17,165 nucleotides of DNA, from contig JAGQYU010000078.1 in assembly GCA_020435885.1 (NCBI GenBank), forward strand, positions 1-17,165, given 5' to 3'. The translations under genes were made by a program, and so were the position numbers. Positions 1-7,539 of the stretch are shown here, piece by piece. The notes under the pieces were generated by a model that was not told where the DNA came from, ran no database searches, and saw nothing but the letters and a program-made list of their open reading frames with translations. The stretch's first letter is position 1. Each line of letters starts with the position of its first letter. The stretch is from Flavobacteriaceae bacterium. GTDB lineage: Bacteria; Bacteroidota; Bacteroidia; Flavobacteriales; Flavobacteriaceae.

Positions 1-366
1 CTGTACTTTAAAAAAAGAAACCTATTTATATTAGTTTTTACAATAACACTGTTGCTTGGAGTAATAAACCTTGTCAGTTTTTCTTGGGTCTATTTGTCTT
101 TAGAAGTTATTCATATTAAAGTCCAAATAATTCCATTTATTATATTATTAATTTTCTTTTACATACTTAGAGAAGATTTAATTGCGTATTATCGAACACC
201 AGAAAACGAGAAACAACGTAATTTTGAAAATCTTAAAAATAGATTTAAGAATAATTTTGAGAACTTATCAGATAAAGAAATTAATTCTAAACTCAACGAG
301 AACTTAGTACCAGAAGCAATAGAAGCTCTAAAGGAAATAAAATCAAGCCGAAAAAATGAAACCTAA
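1..366 (+). CDS. Small membrane protein of unknown function, 5' end outside the window
   Basis: The reading frame is open from the first base of the window, so this is the last 121 residues of a protein that probably begins just upstream. A TTG at 52 could serve as a start but would cut into the first hydrophobic segment, so I do not favour it. Two membrane segments are visible, roughly residues 8-33 and 43-59 of the visible part, with a short charged link between them. A hydrophilic, Lys/Asn/Glu-rich tail follows, ending in a helical stretch (NLVPEAIEALKEIKSS). The tail is probably cytoplasmic, since it follows a Lys/Arg-rich region. Similar tails occur in small uncharacterised Bacteroidota membrane proteins, but I cannot name a function. 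Its TAA stop directly abuts the TAG stop of the convergent serine hydrolase. Confidence 0.6.
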   Translation: MYFKKRNLFILVFTITLLLGVINLVSFSWVYLSLEVIHIKVQIIPFIILLIFFYILREDLIAYYRTPENEKQRNFENLKNRFKNNFENLSDKEINSKLNENLVPEAIEALKEIKSSRKNET

Positions 367-1698
367 CTAGTTTACAGCTCCTATAACCTCTCTCAAAAAT
401 TCATTAAAATTAAAAACAGGTTCTTCACTTAACCCCATCCTAACAATTACCAACTCTTTTGAAGGGATAATAAATACTCGCTGCCCTTGGTAACCGTTTG
501 CAGAGAACAAATCTTTTGGCGCATCCGGATAAACGCCTCCGGCATTTAGCCAAAAATGACCTCCATACTGTCCATCAGATGTTTCTGTAGGAGTTGTAAT
601 ATAATCAACCCAAGTTTCATCAAAAATTTGAGTTCCGTTCCAGTTTCCTCTATGAAGGTATAACAAGCCAAACTTAGCCCAGTCTCTAGGAGTTGCCCAA
701 GCATAGGAAGAACCCACATAATTACCTTCCAGATCAGTTTCAACTACCATCGAATGCATACCTATTTTATCAATAAAATCAGTATACCAAAAATCTAAAT
801 ACTCTTGCTGAGAACCAAAATAACCCTTTAACAACCCTGACAACAAATTACTGGTGCCAGAGGAATAATTCCAATGAGTGTTTGGCTTAAATTTCAATGT
901 TTTATCTTCCTGCACTTTTGCCATATCCTTTTCCATAAAAAGCATTCGGGTAACATCAGAAATGGTATTGTAATCTTCTACCCATTCTAAACCGCTATTC
1001 ATATGCAACAGATCATTCAATGTGATATTTTTCCGCTCATCATTTTGCCATGAGGCAACCTGCGCCTTATCGTTCACAGAAAGTTTTCCTTGGCTTTGTA
1101 AAACTCCGTATACCGTACTTGTAATACTTTTAGTCATAGACCAGCCTAGTATAATGGAATTCTCATCAAAATCATCAGCATACCTTTCTGCAATAAGATG
1201 ATTTTTATAAAGTACCAAAACTGCTCTGGTTTGTTTCTCACCGCTAAAAGCGGAATCAATAGCTATTTCCAAAGCATTGTAATCTACATTTGCAAAAACT
1301 GAGTCTTTGGGTTCTAAATGCCCGTATGGATAAGGCAACTCTACATTTACAAAGTTTCTGTTAGGTTTCAAATAGGGTTTTGTAACGTCTTCATCATCAA
1401 TCAAAAGCACACTACCTACTCCATCTCTAAACATGGCCGTACGCTCTACAAATCCATAAACCGAAGCTGAAGCCGTTTTTTTATCAGTATCAATTTTGTC
1501 TTTGGCAATATCAACAGGACTAAAATTATTATCAGTATCATCAGTAAATTCAAACGATCTGCCTGCCATAAATACCGAAGTGCTCATATTTTTAGCGGAA
1601 TAACCGGAAACAATATTTAGTCTTGGGTAATTAATGTAAATCACTACAAGCAAGGCTATTAGCAATACTAAGCCTAGTACTTTTAAAAATTTTTTCAT
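367..1698 (-). CDS. Membrane-anchored serine hydrolase, class C beta-lactamase/NylB family
   Basis: The 443-residue protein has an uncleaved-looking N-terminal membrane anchor (residues 4-23, after KK), then a periplasmic domain. The nucleophile motif is SMTK at 187-190 (SxxK), as in class C beta-lactamases, penicillin-binding esterases and 6-aminohexanoate-dimer hydrolase (NylB). The general-base tyrosine is probably Y278 in NYSSGTSN, which is Y-S-S as in NylB-like enzymes rather than the Y-x-N of true beta-lactamases. The third element is probably the glycine-rich NGYQGQ at 401-406; there is no KTG box. About 160 residues precede the catalytic core. The family includes amide and ester hydrolases and D-amino-acid peptidases, so the substrate is unknown and drug resistance should not be assumed. 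The ATG follows the TAA of the upstream peptidase gene with no base between, so the two are very probably cotranscribed and translationally coupled. Confidence 0.85.
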   Translation of the reverse strand: MKKFLKVLGLVLLIALLVVIYINYPRLNIVSGYSAKNMSTSVFMAGRSFEFTDDTDNNFSPVDIAKDKIDTDKKTASASVYGFVERTAMFRDGVGSVLLIDDEDVTKPYLKPNRNFVNVELPYPYGHLEPKDSVFANVDYNALEIAIDSAFSGEKQTRAVLVLYKNHLIAERYADDFDENSIILGWSMTKSITSTVYGVLQSQGKLSVNDKAQVASWQNDERKNITLNDLLHMNSGLEWVEDYNTISDVTRMLFMEKDMAKVQEDKTLKFKPNTHWNYSSGTSNLLSGLLKGYFGSQQEYLDFWYTDFIDKIGMHSMVVETDLEGNYVGSSYAWATPRDWAKFGLLYLHRGNWNGTQIFDETWVDYITTPTETSDGQYGGHFWLNAGGVYPDAPKDLFSANGYQGQRVFIIPSKELVIVRMGLSEEPVFNFNEFLREVIGAVN

Positions 1699-2952
1699 TT
1701 AACGGAGTATTAATAATTTCATCATTTCACGGGCTGCAACTTCAGCCTTTAACTTTATAAAATCTCTAGGGGTTTCATCGCCAATTTCATAAGTAACGGA
1801 ATCTGCCCCAAATTGTTTAAAAAACCATGCTTTGGTAATCGGTTGATTAAAAGGCTCAGGGTAATCGGCTGGGGTATAATTAGGCAAAGCATTGTCAATA
1901 CCTTTGATCCAGTAATCCTTAAAGGGATAAATAACGGAATGGTTATCATCAGATAAAGAATAATATAAATCTTCTTGTGTGGAATGGAAATCTAACCCTA
2001 ATACTACGCTATTCTTTGATTTTTTTACTGTATTTACAATATAATTAGCTACGTTTTTAGGTTCTTCCTGCCTATAATAAGCCCAATCTCTGTTAAGATC
2101 TATCCCTCCGGCATTATGGCGCCAATGACCTAAATCAACTCCGTCTGGATTTAGTAACGGAAAAACCAATATTCTATATTTTTTAATAAAATCTTTTGAT
2201 AACCTGTTGTCTTTCAATAACTCATCTACAAAAGCTTGCATAGCCATATAACCGGAAACTTCCGGCGGATGTTGGCGACTAAAGATTACTACCATGTCTT
2301 TTCCTTCTGGGCTTCCTACATAAATATCAAGCATTATTAAATCTCTACCCAGTTTACTTTTTCCAACAACATTAAAATGCACATTTGTATGGTTAGCTCT
2401 TTCTTTTGCCCAATTAGTAACATGGGTAGAATTGTTAAGTTCTTGAGCGGCTATCCATAATTTATCATTGGTAATATTTAACTTTAATTGAGCTTTTGAA
2501 GAATCTGTCAAAACTTTAAAGTTAACACTGTCAATAGGTTTCCAATGAGTGCCATCATTACTCAATTTTGGCCAATATCTATGCTTATTTGTAGGATAAT
2601 TTAACTGAAGATACACCTCTGCAGGAGCTGATGACCATAACCTGAATGCATAATGCGGGCTAGAGTTTATAGGTTCATTTTCTGGTAAAATGGTGGCTAC
2701 TAATGTAGAATCATTCACTAATTCAAAATTATTTAATCTTGCTCCATCAAATTGATTATCAGCAAAGTATAAATCACTCAAATTATAAATTTTCTTTTCT
2801 TGATATGCAATTTCTTTTGAATTGGTATCTACAGGTTTAGGAAACTCAAATGTTTGTAATTTTACTGATTTACATGAGGTTAAAACCAATAAAAAAAAGA
2901 AAATCACTAAATTTCCTTGTCTAAAAAAGTCTTTACGTTTTATTATAAACAT
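1699..2952 (-). CDS. M14-family zinc carboxypeptidase, lipoprotein
   Basis: I chose the ATG at 2952 (417 residues) because it puts a good lipoprotein signal at the N-terminus: a Lys/Arg n-region, the hydrophobic run LVIFFFLLVL and lipobox LTSC with the lipidated cysteine at 27. An upstream ATG at 3027 is in frame but would add 25 residues and bury the signal. Residues about 40-190 form a beta-rich N-terminal domain. The M14 catalytic domain follows, with zinc ligands H228 and E231 (RQHPPE, an HxxE motif) and H323 (DFHST). Substrate-carboxylate binding residues N287-R288 lie in LNRDW, and the general base is probably E389 in TYEIGDE. All key M14 residues are therefore present. Anchored in the envelope, it should trim peptides. 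Its stop codon abuts the start of the serine hydrolase downstream. Its exact M14 subfamily and substrate are not evident. Confidence 0.85.
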   Translation of the reverse strand: MFIIKRKDFFRQGNLVIFFFLLVLTSCKSVKLQTFEFPKPVDTNSKEIAYQEKKIYNLSDLYFADNQFDGARLNNFELVNDSTLVATILPENEPINSSPHYAFRLWSSAPAEVYLQLNYPTNKHRYWPKLSNDGTHWKPIDSVNFKVLTDSSKAQLKLNITNDKLWIAAQELNNSTHVTNWAKERANHTNVHFNVVGKSKLGRDLIMLDIYVGSPEGKDMVVIFSRQHPPEVSGYMAMQAFVDELLKDNRLSKDFIKKYRILVFPLLNPDGVDLGHWRHNAGGIDLNRDWAYYRQEEPKNVANYIVNTVKKSKNSVVLGLDFHSTQEDLYYSLSDDNHSVIYPFKDYWIKGIDNALPNYTPADYPEPFNQPITKAWFFKQFGADSVTYEIGDETPRDFIKLKAEVAAREMMKLLILR

Positions 2953-3034
2953 TGTTGAAAAAGTTTGTTTTATATAAATTATTCTTTCGTATAAAACTAA
3001 CATAAAATTATCAAAACATATAGCCATAGTTTTG

Positions 3035-3042
3035 TAATTTTG
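3035..3042 (+). promoter_or_regulatory. Candidate -7 promoter element for sufS
   Basis: TAATTTTG matches the Bacteroidota -7 consensus TAnnTTTG exactly and lies 27 bases before the sufS ATG. I do not see a clear TTG at the usual -33 distance, so this is a half-supported promoter. Confidence 0.4.
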
Positions 3043-3069
3043 TATTTAGAACGATTCTAAAAAAGAAAC

Positions 3070-4284
3070 ATGTTTGATATCCAACAAATAAGAGAAGATT
3101 TTCCAATATTAAAACGAACTGTTAACGGAAAACCTCTGGTGTATTTTGATAATGCCGCTACCTCACAAAAACCGCAAGTTGTTATTGATGCTTTGGTTGA
3201 TTATTACAGTAATTACAATGCAAACATCCATAGAGGTGTGCATACATTAAGTCAGGAAGCTACCAATGCATATGAAGAAGCCCGTAAAAAAATTCAGGTA
3301 CATTTTAATGCCGCAAAATTGTATGAAATCATTTTTACTTCGGGCACTACACATGGTATAAATTTAGTGGCAACCGGTTATTCTTCTTTGCTGAAAAAAG
3401 GTGATGAATTTATTGTTTCTGCTTTAGAGCATCACTCCAACATAGTACCTTGGCAAATGCTCTGCGAACGTACCGGAGCAACCCTTAAAGTGATTCCTAT
3501 TAATGAGCATGGCGAACTCATCTTTAGTGAATACGAAAAACTGCTTTCCAACAAAACCAAATTGGTGTTTGTTAATCATATTTCCAATACATTGGGAACT
3601 ATAAATCCCATAAAAGAAATCATTGATAAAGCACATGCTGTCGGCGCCAACGTGCTGATTGACGGAGCACAAGCATGTCCTCACTTAAAACCTGATATAC
3701 AACAACTTGATGTTGATTTTTATGTAGGTTCTGCTCACAAAATGTGTGGCCCAACGGGTATCGGTTTCCTTTACGGGAAAGAAGAATTACTGAATCTACT
3801 ACCTCCTTACCAAGGCGGTGGAGAAATGATTAAAGAAGTAACTTTTGAAAAGACTACCTATGCCGATCTGCCCCATAAATTTGAAGCCGGAACACCAAAT
3901 ATTGCCGATGCTATTGCTTTTGGCGTTGCCATAGATTATTTAAATGAATTAGGGTTTGAAAACATCGCTTCCTACGAAAATGAATTGCTACAATACGCTA
4001 CAAAAAAACTTCTTAATATTGATGGGCTAAAAATCTACGGAACTTCTAAAAATAAAACTTCTGTGATTTCTTTCAATATAGAAAACATACACCCTTATGA
4101 TATTGGGGCAATTATAGACAAACTGGGCGTTGCCGTACGGACAGGGCATCATTGTACACAGCCTATTATGGACTTTTATAAAATTCCAGGTACTGTTAGG
4201 GCTTCTTTTGCTTTTTATAACACCAAAGAAGAAATTGATATTTTTGTGGAAGCTTTAAAAAAAGCTAAAATAATGCTCAGCTAA
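3070..4284 (+). CDS. sufS: SufS cysteine desulfurase
   Basis: This is a PLP-dependent group II cysteine desulfurase that takes sulfur from L-cysteine, releasing alanine, and passes it as a persulfide to the SUF Fe-S cluster machinery in the cytoplasm. The 404 residues are close to E. coli SufS. The N-terminus has the YFDNAATSQKP signature. The catalytic loop LEHHSN contains H121-H122, D198 sits in DGAQ, and the PLP lysine is K224 in SAHKMCGPTG. The persulfide-carrying C362 lies in RTGHHCTQP, and R377 in RASFAFYNT binds the substrate carboxylate. The ATG at 3070 follows an A-rich leader. No sufB, sufC, sufD or sufE is in the window. The divergent neighbour is an M14 peptidase and the next gene, 13 bases on, is a META-domain protein. 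The sulfur acceptor SufE must be encoded elsewhere. Confidence 0.95.
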   Translation: MFDIQQIREDFPILKRTVNGKPLVYFDNAATSQKPQVVIDALVDYYSNYNANIHRGVHTLSQEATNAYEEARKKIQVHFNAAKLYEIIFTSGTTHGINLVATGYSSLLKKGDEFIVSALEHHSNIVPWQMLCERTGATLKVIPINEHGELIFSEYEKLLSNKTKLVFVNHISNTLGTINPIKEIIDKAHAVGANVLIDGAQACPHLKPDIQQLDVDFYVGSAHKMCGPTGIGFLYGKEELLNLLPPYQGGGEMIKEVTFEKTTYADLPHKFEAGTPNIADAIAFGVAIDYLNELGFENIASYENELLQYATKKLLNIDGLKIYGTSKNKTSVISFNIENIHPYDIGAIIDKLGVAVRTGHHCTQPIMDFYKIPGTVRASFAFYNTKEEIDIFVEALKKAKIMLS

Positions 4285-4297
4285 AAAATTCTAACAT

Positions 4298-4729
4298 ATG
4301 TTTAAATATATTTTTATCTCTGTGCTTTCTCTTGTAACTCTAAAAACCTGTAAAATAATACCAGCTAATTTGGATAACTCACAAGTTAAAGTAGCTCAAG
4401 CAGAGGTAAAAGGAACATGGAAAGTAATTCATATACAAGGAATTGACAGCCTTTCTAAAAAACCTACATTAACTTTTGATACTGAAAACAAACGAGTTAA
4501 CGGCAATGCAGGGTGTAATCGATATAACGCAACTTACACTATCAAAGACAGTCTTATAACTTTTGGCCCAGCCTTATCTACAAAAATGTATTGTAACAAT
4601 ATGAATATTGAAAAGCAATTTTTAGGCCTATTAAAAAAGGTGTCTTATTTTAAGTTTGAGAACTTTAATCTTGTCTTTTTATCAACAACTAGCGAGAAAC
4701 TTCTTACGCTTTCAGCAATAGAAGAATAA
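4298..4729 (+). CDS. META-domain (HslJ-like) exported protein
   Basis: The 143-residue protein starts with a hydrophobic signal segment (residues 3-15), then TLKTC with the cysteine at 18. This may be a lipobox, but Thr at -1 and Lys at -2 are unusual, so lipidation is uncertain. The body is one META domain, about residues 35-142. It opens with GTWKV, has the family core GNAGCNRY at 69-76, and continues with TFGPALSTKMYC, in which the Met-x-Cys is also typical. C73 and C99 could form a disulfide. Proteins of this fold, such as E. coli HslJ, sit in the envelope and have no established enzymatic role. The gene begins 13 bases after sufS and is probably in the same transcript. Any functional link to Fe-S assembly is only suggested by position. 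Confidence 0.85.
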   Translation: MFKYIFISVLSLVTLKTCKIIPANLDNSQVKVAQAEVKGTWKVIHIQGIDSLSKKPTLTFDTENKRVNGNAGCNRYNATYTIKDSLITFGPALSTKMYCNNMNIEKQFLGLLKKVSYFKFENFNLVFLSTTSEKLLTLSAIEE

Positions 4730-4986
4730 TTTTTTACTTTTTAACATCCTGACATTTTTAATAAATATTTTTTAAGTGAATTATTCTTTTTTGTCCTTTT
4801 TTTGAAATATATTCAATCTTTATCACTTTAATGGATTTACTAAAAAATCATAATTTTTTACATTATTAACATTGTTTATACTAAATTTTTAATTCTTTTT
4901 TATGGATTTATAGTTTATTTTTTATATTCGTGACGCTCTTATAATAAGGGGAGTCAAATTTATTACTAACTAAAATTCAATTTAAG
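4730..4986. other. AT-rich intergenic region without a gene
   Basis: These 257 bases have many T-runs and no ORF worth reporting. I found no strong rho-independent terminator for the sufS-META transcript. Near the 3' end, 4923-4930 reads TATATTCG, one base off TAnnTTTG. A weak stem with wobbles and mismatches (4932-4955) follows, and would lie in the 5' leader of the M43 protease gene. Confidence 0.5.
4923..4930 (+). promoter_or_regulatory. Possible -7 promoter element for the M43 protease gene
   Basis: TATATTCG differs from TAnnTTTG at one position and lies 56 bases before the ATG at 4987. No convincing -33 TTG is present. The gene needs its own promoter, because the gap to the preceding gene is 257 bases. 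Confidence 0.3.
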
Positions 4987-6045
4987 ATGAAAAAAATCAT
5001 GTTAGGCTTAGCGGCCTTATCGCTACTTTTTGTTGCTTGTCAAGACGAAGTAAATGACTCATTTAACGAAGATCAAACCTCACAAATAGAGGTTGATATG
5101 AGTGACTTTTACGTATTCACCGACGACTTTACCAGTCTTACCAAAGCAGCAAATTCTGACGAAAGGGTGTGCTATTCTATGAAAGTGCTCAATGAAAAAT
5201 TACTAGCAAACCCAGGTTTAGAAAAGAAAATGTATGATGTGGAAAAGCACACCAGACAAGCAATATCCTTCAAAGGTAAACCAACCAATCCAGGCGGTGG
5301 AGGTGGAGGAACTGATCCAACACCTTATACAGGTACTGTAACTATTCCTGTAATAGTTAATATCTTGGAAGACCCTGCTCACCCTGTTACTCAGGCTCAT
5401 ATAGATTCTCAAATTGATGTTTTAAATGATGACTATAACAATAACAACTCCCACACAAGTGGGGTCCCTGCTGAATTTGCAGGAGTTGTGGCAGATGCAA
5501 ACATTACTTTTACACTGGCAGGTGTTGTTAGAAAAGCTTCAACTAAAACATCATGGGGCACTAATGATGCTATGAAATACTCTAGCCAAGGCGGAATTGA
5601 CGCTACAGATCCAACAACATATTTAAACATTTGGGTTTGCGAAATAGGTGGTGGCATTTTAGGATACGCTCAGTTCCCTGGCGGAACATTAGCTACTGAC
5701 GGTGTAGTAATAGGTTCAGATTATTTTGGTGAAAATGTTGCTGGAGGTGTTTATGGACATGGCAGAACTGCAACTCACGAAGTAGGCCACTGGTTAAACC
5801 TACGCCACATTTGGGGTGATGGTAGATGTAAACAAGATGATTTTGTTGCTGACACTCCAAGTTCTGACAGAGCAAATTATGGTTGTCCTACCTATCCAAC
5901 AGTTCATTGCCAGTCTGCTGATATGACTATGAATTATATGGATTATGTTTATGATGATTGTATGTATATGTTTACCAATGGTCAAAATGATAGAATGAGA
6001 GCTCTATTTGCTACTGGAGGTGCTAGAGAAAGTTTTGTAAACTAA
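4987..6045 (+). CDS. M43 (cytophagalysin/pappalysin-type) zinc metalloprotease, lipoprotein
   Basis: The 352-residue protein begins with a clear lipoprotein signal: MKK, a hydrophobic core and lipobox LFVAC with the lipidated cysteine at 18. An acidic N-terminal region (19-95) is followed by a six-glycine linker at 103-108. The protease domain then starts near 113. The metzincin zinc motif is HEVGHWLNLRH at 264-274, with ligands H264, H268 and H274 and catalytic E265. The Met-turn is NYMDY, with M318. Four cysteines after the zinc site (281, 300, 308, 325) probably make two disulfides, as in M43B proteases. Such enzymes are secreted or surface proteases that degrade proteins. No type IX secretion C-terminal domain is present: the chain ends soon after the Met-turn, so a surface lipoprotein is more likely than a secreted enzyme. 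The gene stands alone between an AT-rich gap and a strong terminator. Confidence 0.92.
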   Translation: MKKIMLGLAALSLLFVACQDEVNDSFNEDQTSQIEVDMSDFYVFTDDFTSLTKAANSDERVCYSMKVLNEKLLANPGLEKKMYDVEKHTRQAISFKGKPTNPGGGGGGTDPTPYTGTVTIPVIVNILEDPAHPVTQAHIDSQIDVLNDDYNNNNSHTSGVPAEFAGVVADANITFTLAGVVRKASTKTSWGTNDAMKYSSQGGIDATDPTTYLNIWVCEIGGGILGYAQFPGGTLATDGVVIGSDYFGENVAGGVYGHGRTATHEVGHWLNLRHIWGDGRCKQDDFVADTPSSDRANYGCPTYPTVHCQSADMTMNYMDYVYDDCMYMFTNGQNDRMRALFATGGARESFVN

Positions 6046-6063
6046 TTAATTTAAATATTATTC

Positions 6064-6090
6064 AAAAGGCGCTTATATAAGCGCCTTTTT
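6064..6090 (+). terminator. Rho-independent terminator after the M43 protease gene
   Basis: The arms AAAAGGCGCTT and AAGCGCCTTTT form a perfect 11-bp stem around the loop ATAT, and the 3' arm runs into five Ts. It lies 18 bases after the protease stop. Being nearly symmetric (A-run before, T-run after), it could work in both directions. It ends only 11 bases before the next plus-strand ATG. Confidence 0.88.
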
Positions 6091-6101
6091 ATCTTTAAAA
6101 A

Positions 6102-6506
6102 ATGAAAGTATTCAGCTTAATTATATTGCTATTTGTTTCGTCTAAATGTTTTCAAAATGAGGTCTTACACAAGGTAGAATACAAAGCTGAAACCCGAGGC
6201 GTTTCAAAAAATATTACAATAACAAAAAACAACTGTATTTATAAAACGTTGAGCAAATCTGATGAATTTAAAACTTCAACAGAAGATTGGCAAACAATAA
6301 CAAAACTGGTTGAAAATTTAAATTTAGAGACTTTAAAAAACTTAGAAGCACCCTCAAGTAAAAGCCATGTAGATGTTGCCATGCAAGCTTCTATTACAAT
6401 TATCTTTGAGGGCAAAACTATTGAATCTGCTTACTTTGACGATGGAAATCCTCCTGAAGAGCTTAAAAAACTTGTAGAAAAAATTATAAAGATTACTTCA
6501 AAATAA
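6102..6506 (+). CDS. Exported protein of unknown function, Flavobacteriaceae type
   Basis: The 134-residue protein has an N-terminal signal segment (MKVFSLIILLFVSS). A cysteine at 16 follows it, but Lys at -1 makes a standard lipobox doubtful. The mature part reads as a small mixed alpha/beta domain: the strand VEYKAETRGVSKNITI (26-40), the helix EDWQTITKLVENL (61-73), LEAPSSKSHVD (81-91), a strand pair, then FDDGNPPEELKKLV (112-125). The combination of TRG-x-x-K near the start and a D-x-GNPP motif near the end resembles small uncharacterised flavobacterial lipoproteins, from memory and without a search. No catalytic motif is evident. A strong terminator ends 11 bases upstream, so expression depends on read-through or on a promoter overlapping the hairpin tail (TATCTTTA at 6090-6097 is one base off TAnnTTTG). 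Its stop is three bases from that of the convergent rnhA. Confidence 0.75.
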   Translation: MKVFSLIILLFVSSKCFQNEVLHKVEYKAETRGVSKNITITKNNCIYKTLSKSDEFKTSTEDWQTITKLVENLNLETLKNLEAPSSKSHVDVAMQASITIIFEGKTIESAYFDDGNPPEELKKLVEKIIKITSK

Positions 6507-6509
6507 TCC

Positions 6510-6977
6510 TTAGGCTTTATTTTCAAAACCTTCATCAATTAAAAGGTCTTTTTGTTGCGAAGCTTGTACTGCTAACTCATCACAACGTTCGTTTTGTGGG
6601 TGATCATTATGACCTTTAACCCATCTAAAAGTTACAGTATGCTTTCTATAAACCTTTAAAAAACGTTGCCATAAATCTACATTTGCCTTTCCTTTAAAAC
6701 CTTTGCGCTCCCAATCAAATACCCACTTTTTCTCAACTGCATCAACCACATATTTTGAGTCGGAGAAGACGGTTACTTCAAACTGATCAGACTTTAATTT
6801 TTCTAATGCTACAATCACCGCCAAAAGCTCCATACGATTATTGGTAGTATTCTTAAACCCTTCCGAAAACTCTTTTTTATAAGGTTTTCCAACCCATTGC
6901 ATTATGATACCATAACCGCCGTTTCCGGGATTCCCACTACAGGCTCCATCGGTAAAAATATGAACCTTATTACTCAT
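6510..6977 (-). CDS. rnhA: Ribonuclease HI
   Basis: RNase HI cuts the RNA strand of RNA-DNA hybrids, removing replication primers and R-loops in the cytoplasm. The 155-residue protein matches E. coli RnhA in length. All active-site residues are visible: D10 in FTDGACSGNPG, E50 in NNRMELLAV, D73 in FSDSKYVVDA and D133 in NERCDELA. H123 lies in the flexible loop WVKGHNDHP. The basic protrusion used for hybrid binding is represented by the Trp/Lys-rich segment KKWVFDWERKGFKGK. Its ATG lies inside the end of purN: the two overlap by eight bases (ATGAGTAA), pointing to translational coupling in one transcript. Confidence 0.96.
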   Translation of the reverse strand: MSNKVHIFTDGACSGNPGNGGYGIIMQWVGKPYKKEFSEGFKNTTNNRMELLAVIVALEKLKSDQFEVTVFSDSKYVVDAVEKKWVFDWERKGFKGKANVDLWQRFLKVYRKHTVTFRWVKGHNDHPQNERCDELAVQASQQKDLLIDEGFENKA

Positions 6978-7539
6978 CTTTCAGCAATAATTGTTCTATA
7001 ACCCTAGGAAAGTGTTCATATTCCAGTTTATGAACCTTTTGAGCAATATCTTCTGGACTATCATTAACATCAATTTCAACCGATTTTTGAAAAATAATAG
7101 CTCCTTCATCATAATTTTCATTCACATAATGGATAGTTATTCCGGTTTCTTTTTCACCATTATTTTTCACAGCTTCGTGCACATGCATACCATACATTCC
7201 TTTACCACCATATTTTGGTAACAATGCCGGATGAATATTCACAATCTTATTCGGAAAAGCGTTAATAATCTTTGAAGGAACTTTCCATAAAAATCCGGCC
7301 AAAACAATTAAATCTGCTTCTTTTATCAATAAGTTTAAAATAGTGTCATCAGCAAAAAAATCATCTTTAGTAAAGTGCAAATAATTCACTTTTAGGTCTT
7401 TAGCTCTATCTAAGACTTTGGCATCCTTCTTGTTACTGAGCACATGCACAACAGAGGCTACCGAACTCTTTTGAAAGTACTTAATAATATTTTCGGCATT
7501 TGTTCCGGAACCTGAAGCAAAGATTGCAATGCGTTTCAT
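6970..7539 (-). CDS. purN: Phosphoribosylglycinamide formyltransferase PurN
   Basis: PurN transfers the formyl group of 10-formyltetrahydrofolate to GAR in purine synthesis, in the cytoplasm. I start it at the ATG at 7539 (189 residues), because MKRIAIFASGSGTN is the normal PurN N-terminus. An in-frame ATG at 7587 would add 16 hydrophobic residues before the first beta-strand of the fold. The phosphate-binding loop is GSGTN at 10-14. The catalytic residues are N101 and H103 in VNIHPALLP and D144 in NYDEGAI. The folate-binding region GFLWKVP precedes them. The gene is followed by rnhA with an eight-base overlap and diverges from acpP. It is far from any other pur gene in this window. Confidence 0.95.
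   Translation of the reverse strand: MKRIAIFASGSGTNAENIIKYFQKSSVASVVHVLSNKKDAKVLDRAKDLKVNYLHFTKDDFFADDTILNLLIKEADLIVLAGFLWKVPSKIINAFPNKIVNIHPALLPKYGGKGMYGMHVHEAVKNNGEKETGITIHYVNENYDEGAIIFQKSVEIDVNDSPEDIAQKVHKLEYEHFPRVIEQLLLKDE

Noticed and set aside
367..1698. Beta-lactam resistance gene
   Set aside because: The SxxK is present, but the Y-S-S in place of Y-x-N, the missing KTG box and the membrane anchor fit the wider NylB/esterase family; resistance cannot be claimed.
2953..3027. N-terminal extension of the M14 peptidase from the ATG at 3027
   Set aside because: It would put 25 residues before a well-formed lipoprotein signal whose lipobox is LTSC, so the ATG at 2952 is the better start.
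3424..3684. Minus-strand ORF of 86 codons inside sufS, and similar antisense ORFs inside fabF, gpmI and the M43 gene
   Set aside because: They are antisense shadows of well-supported genes, with no domain, signal or composition of their own.
4932..4955. Possible leader stem before the M43 protease gene
   Set aside because: The pairing includes a mismatch and two G-T pairs and is too weak to call a regulatory element.
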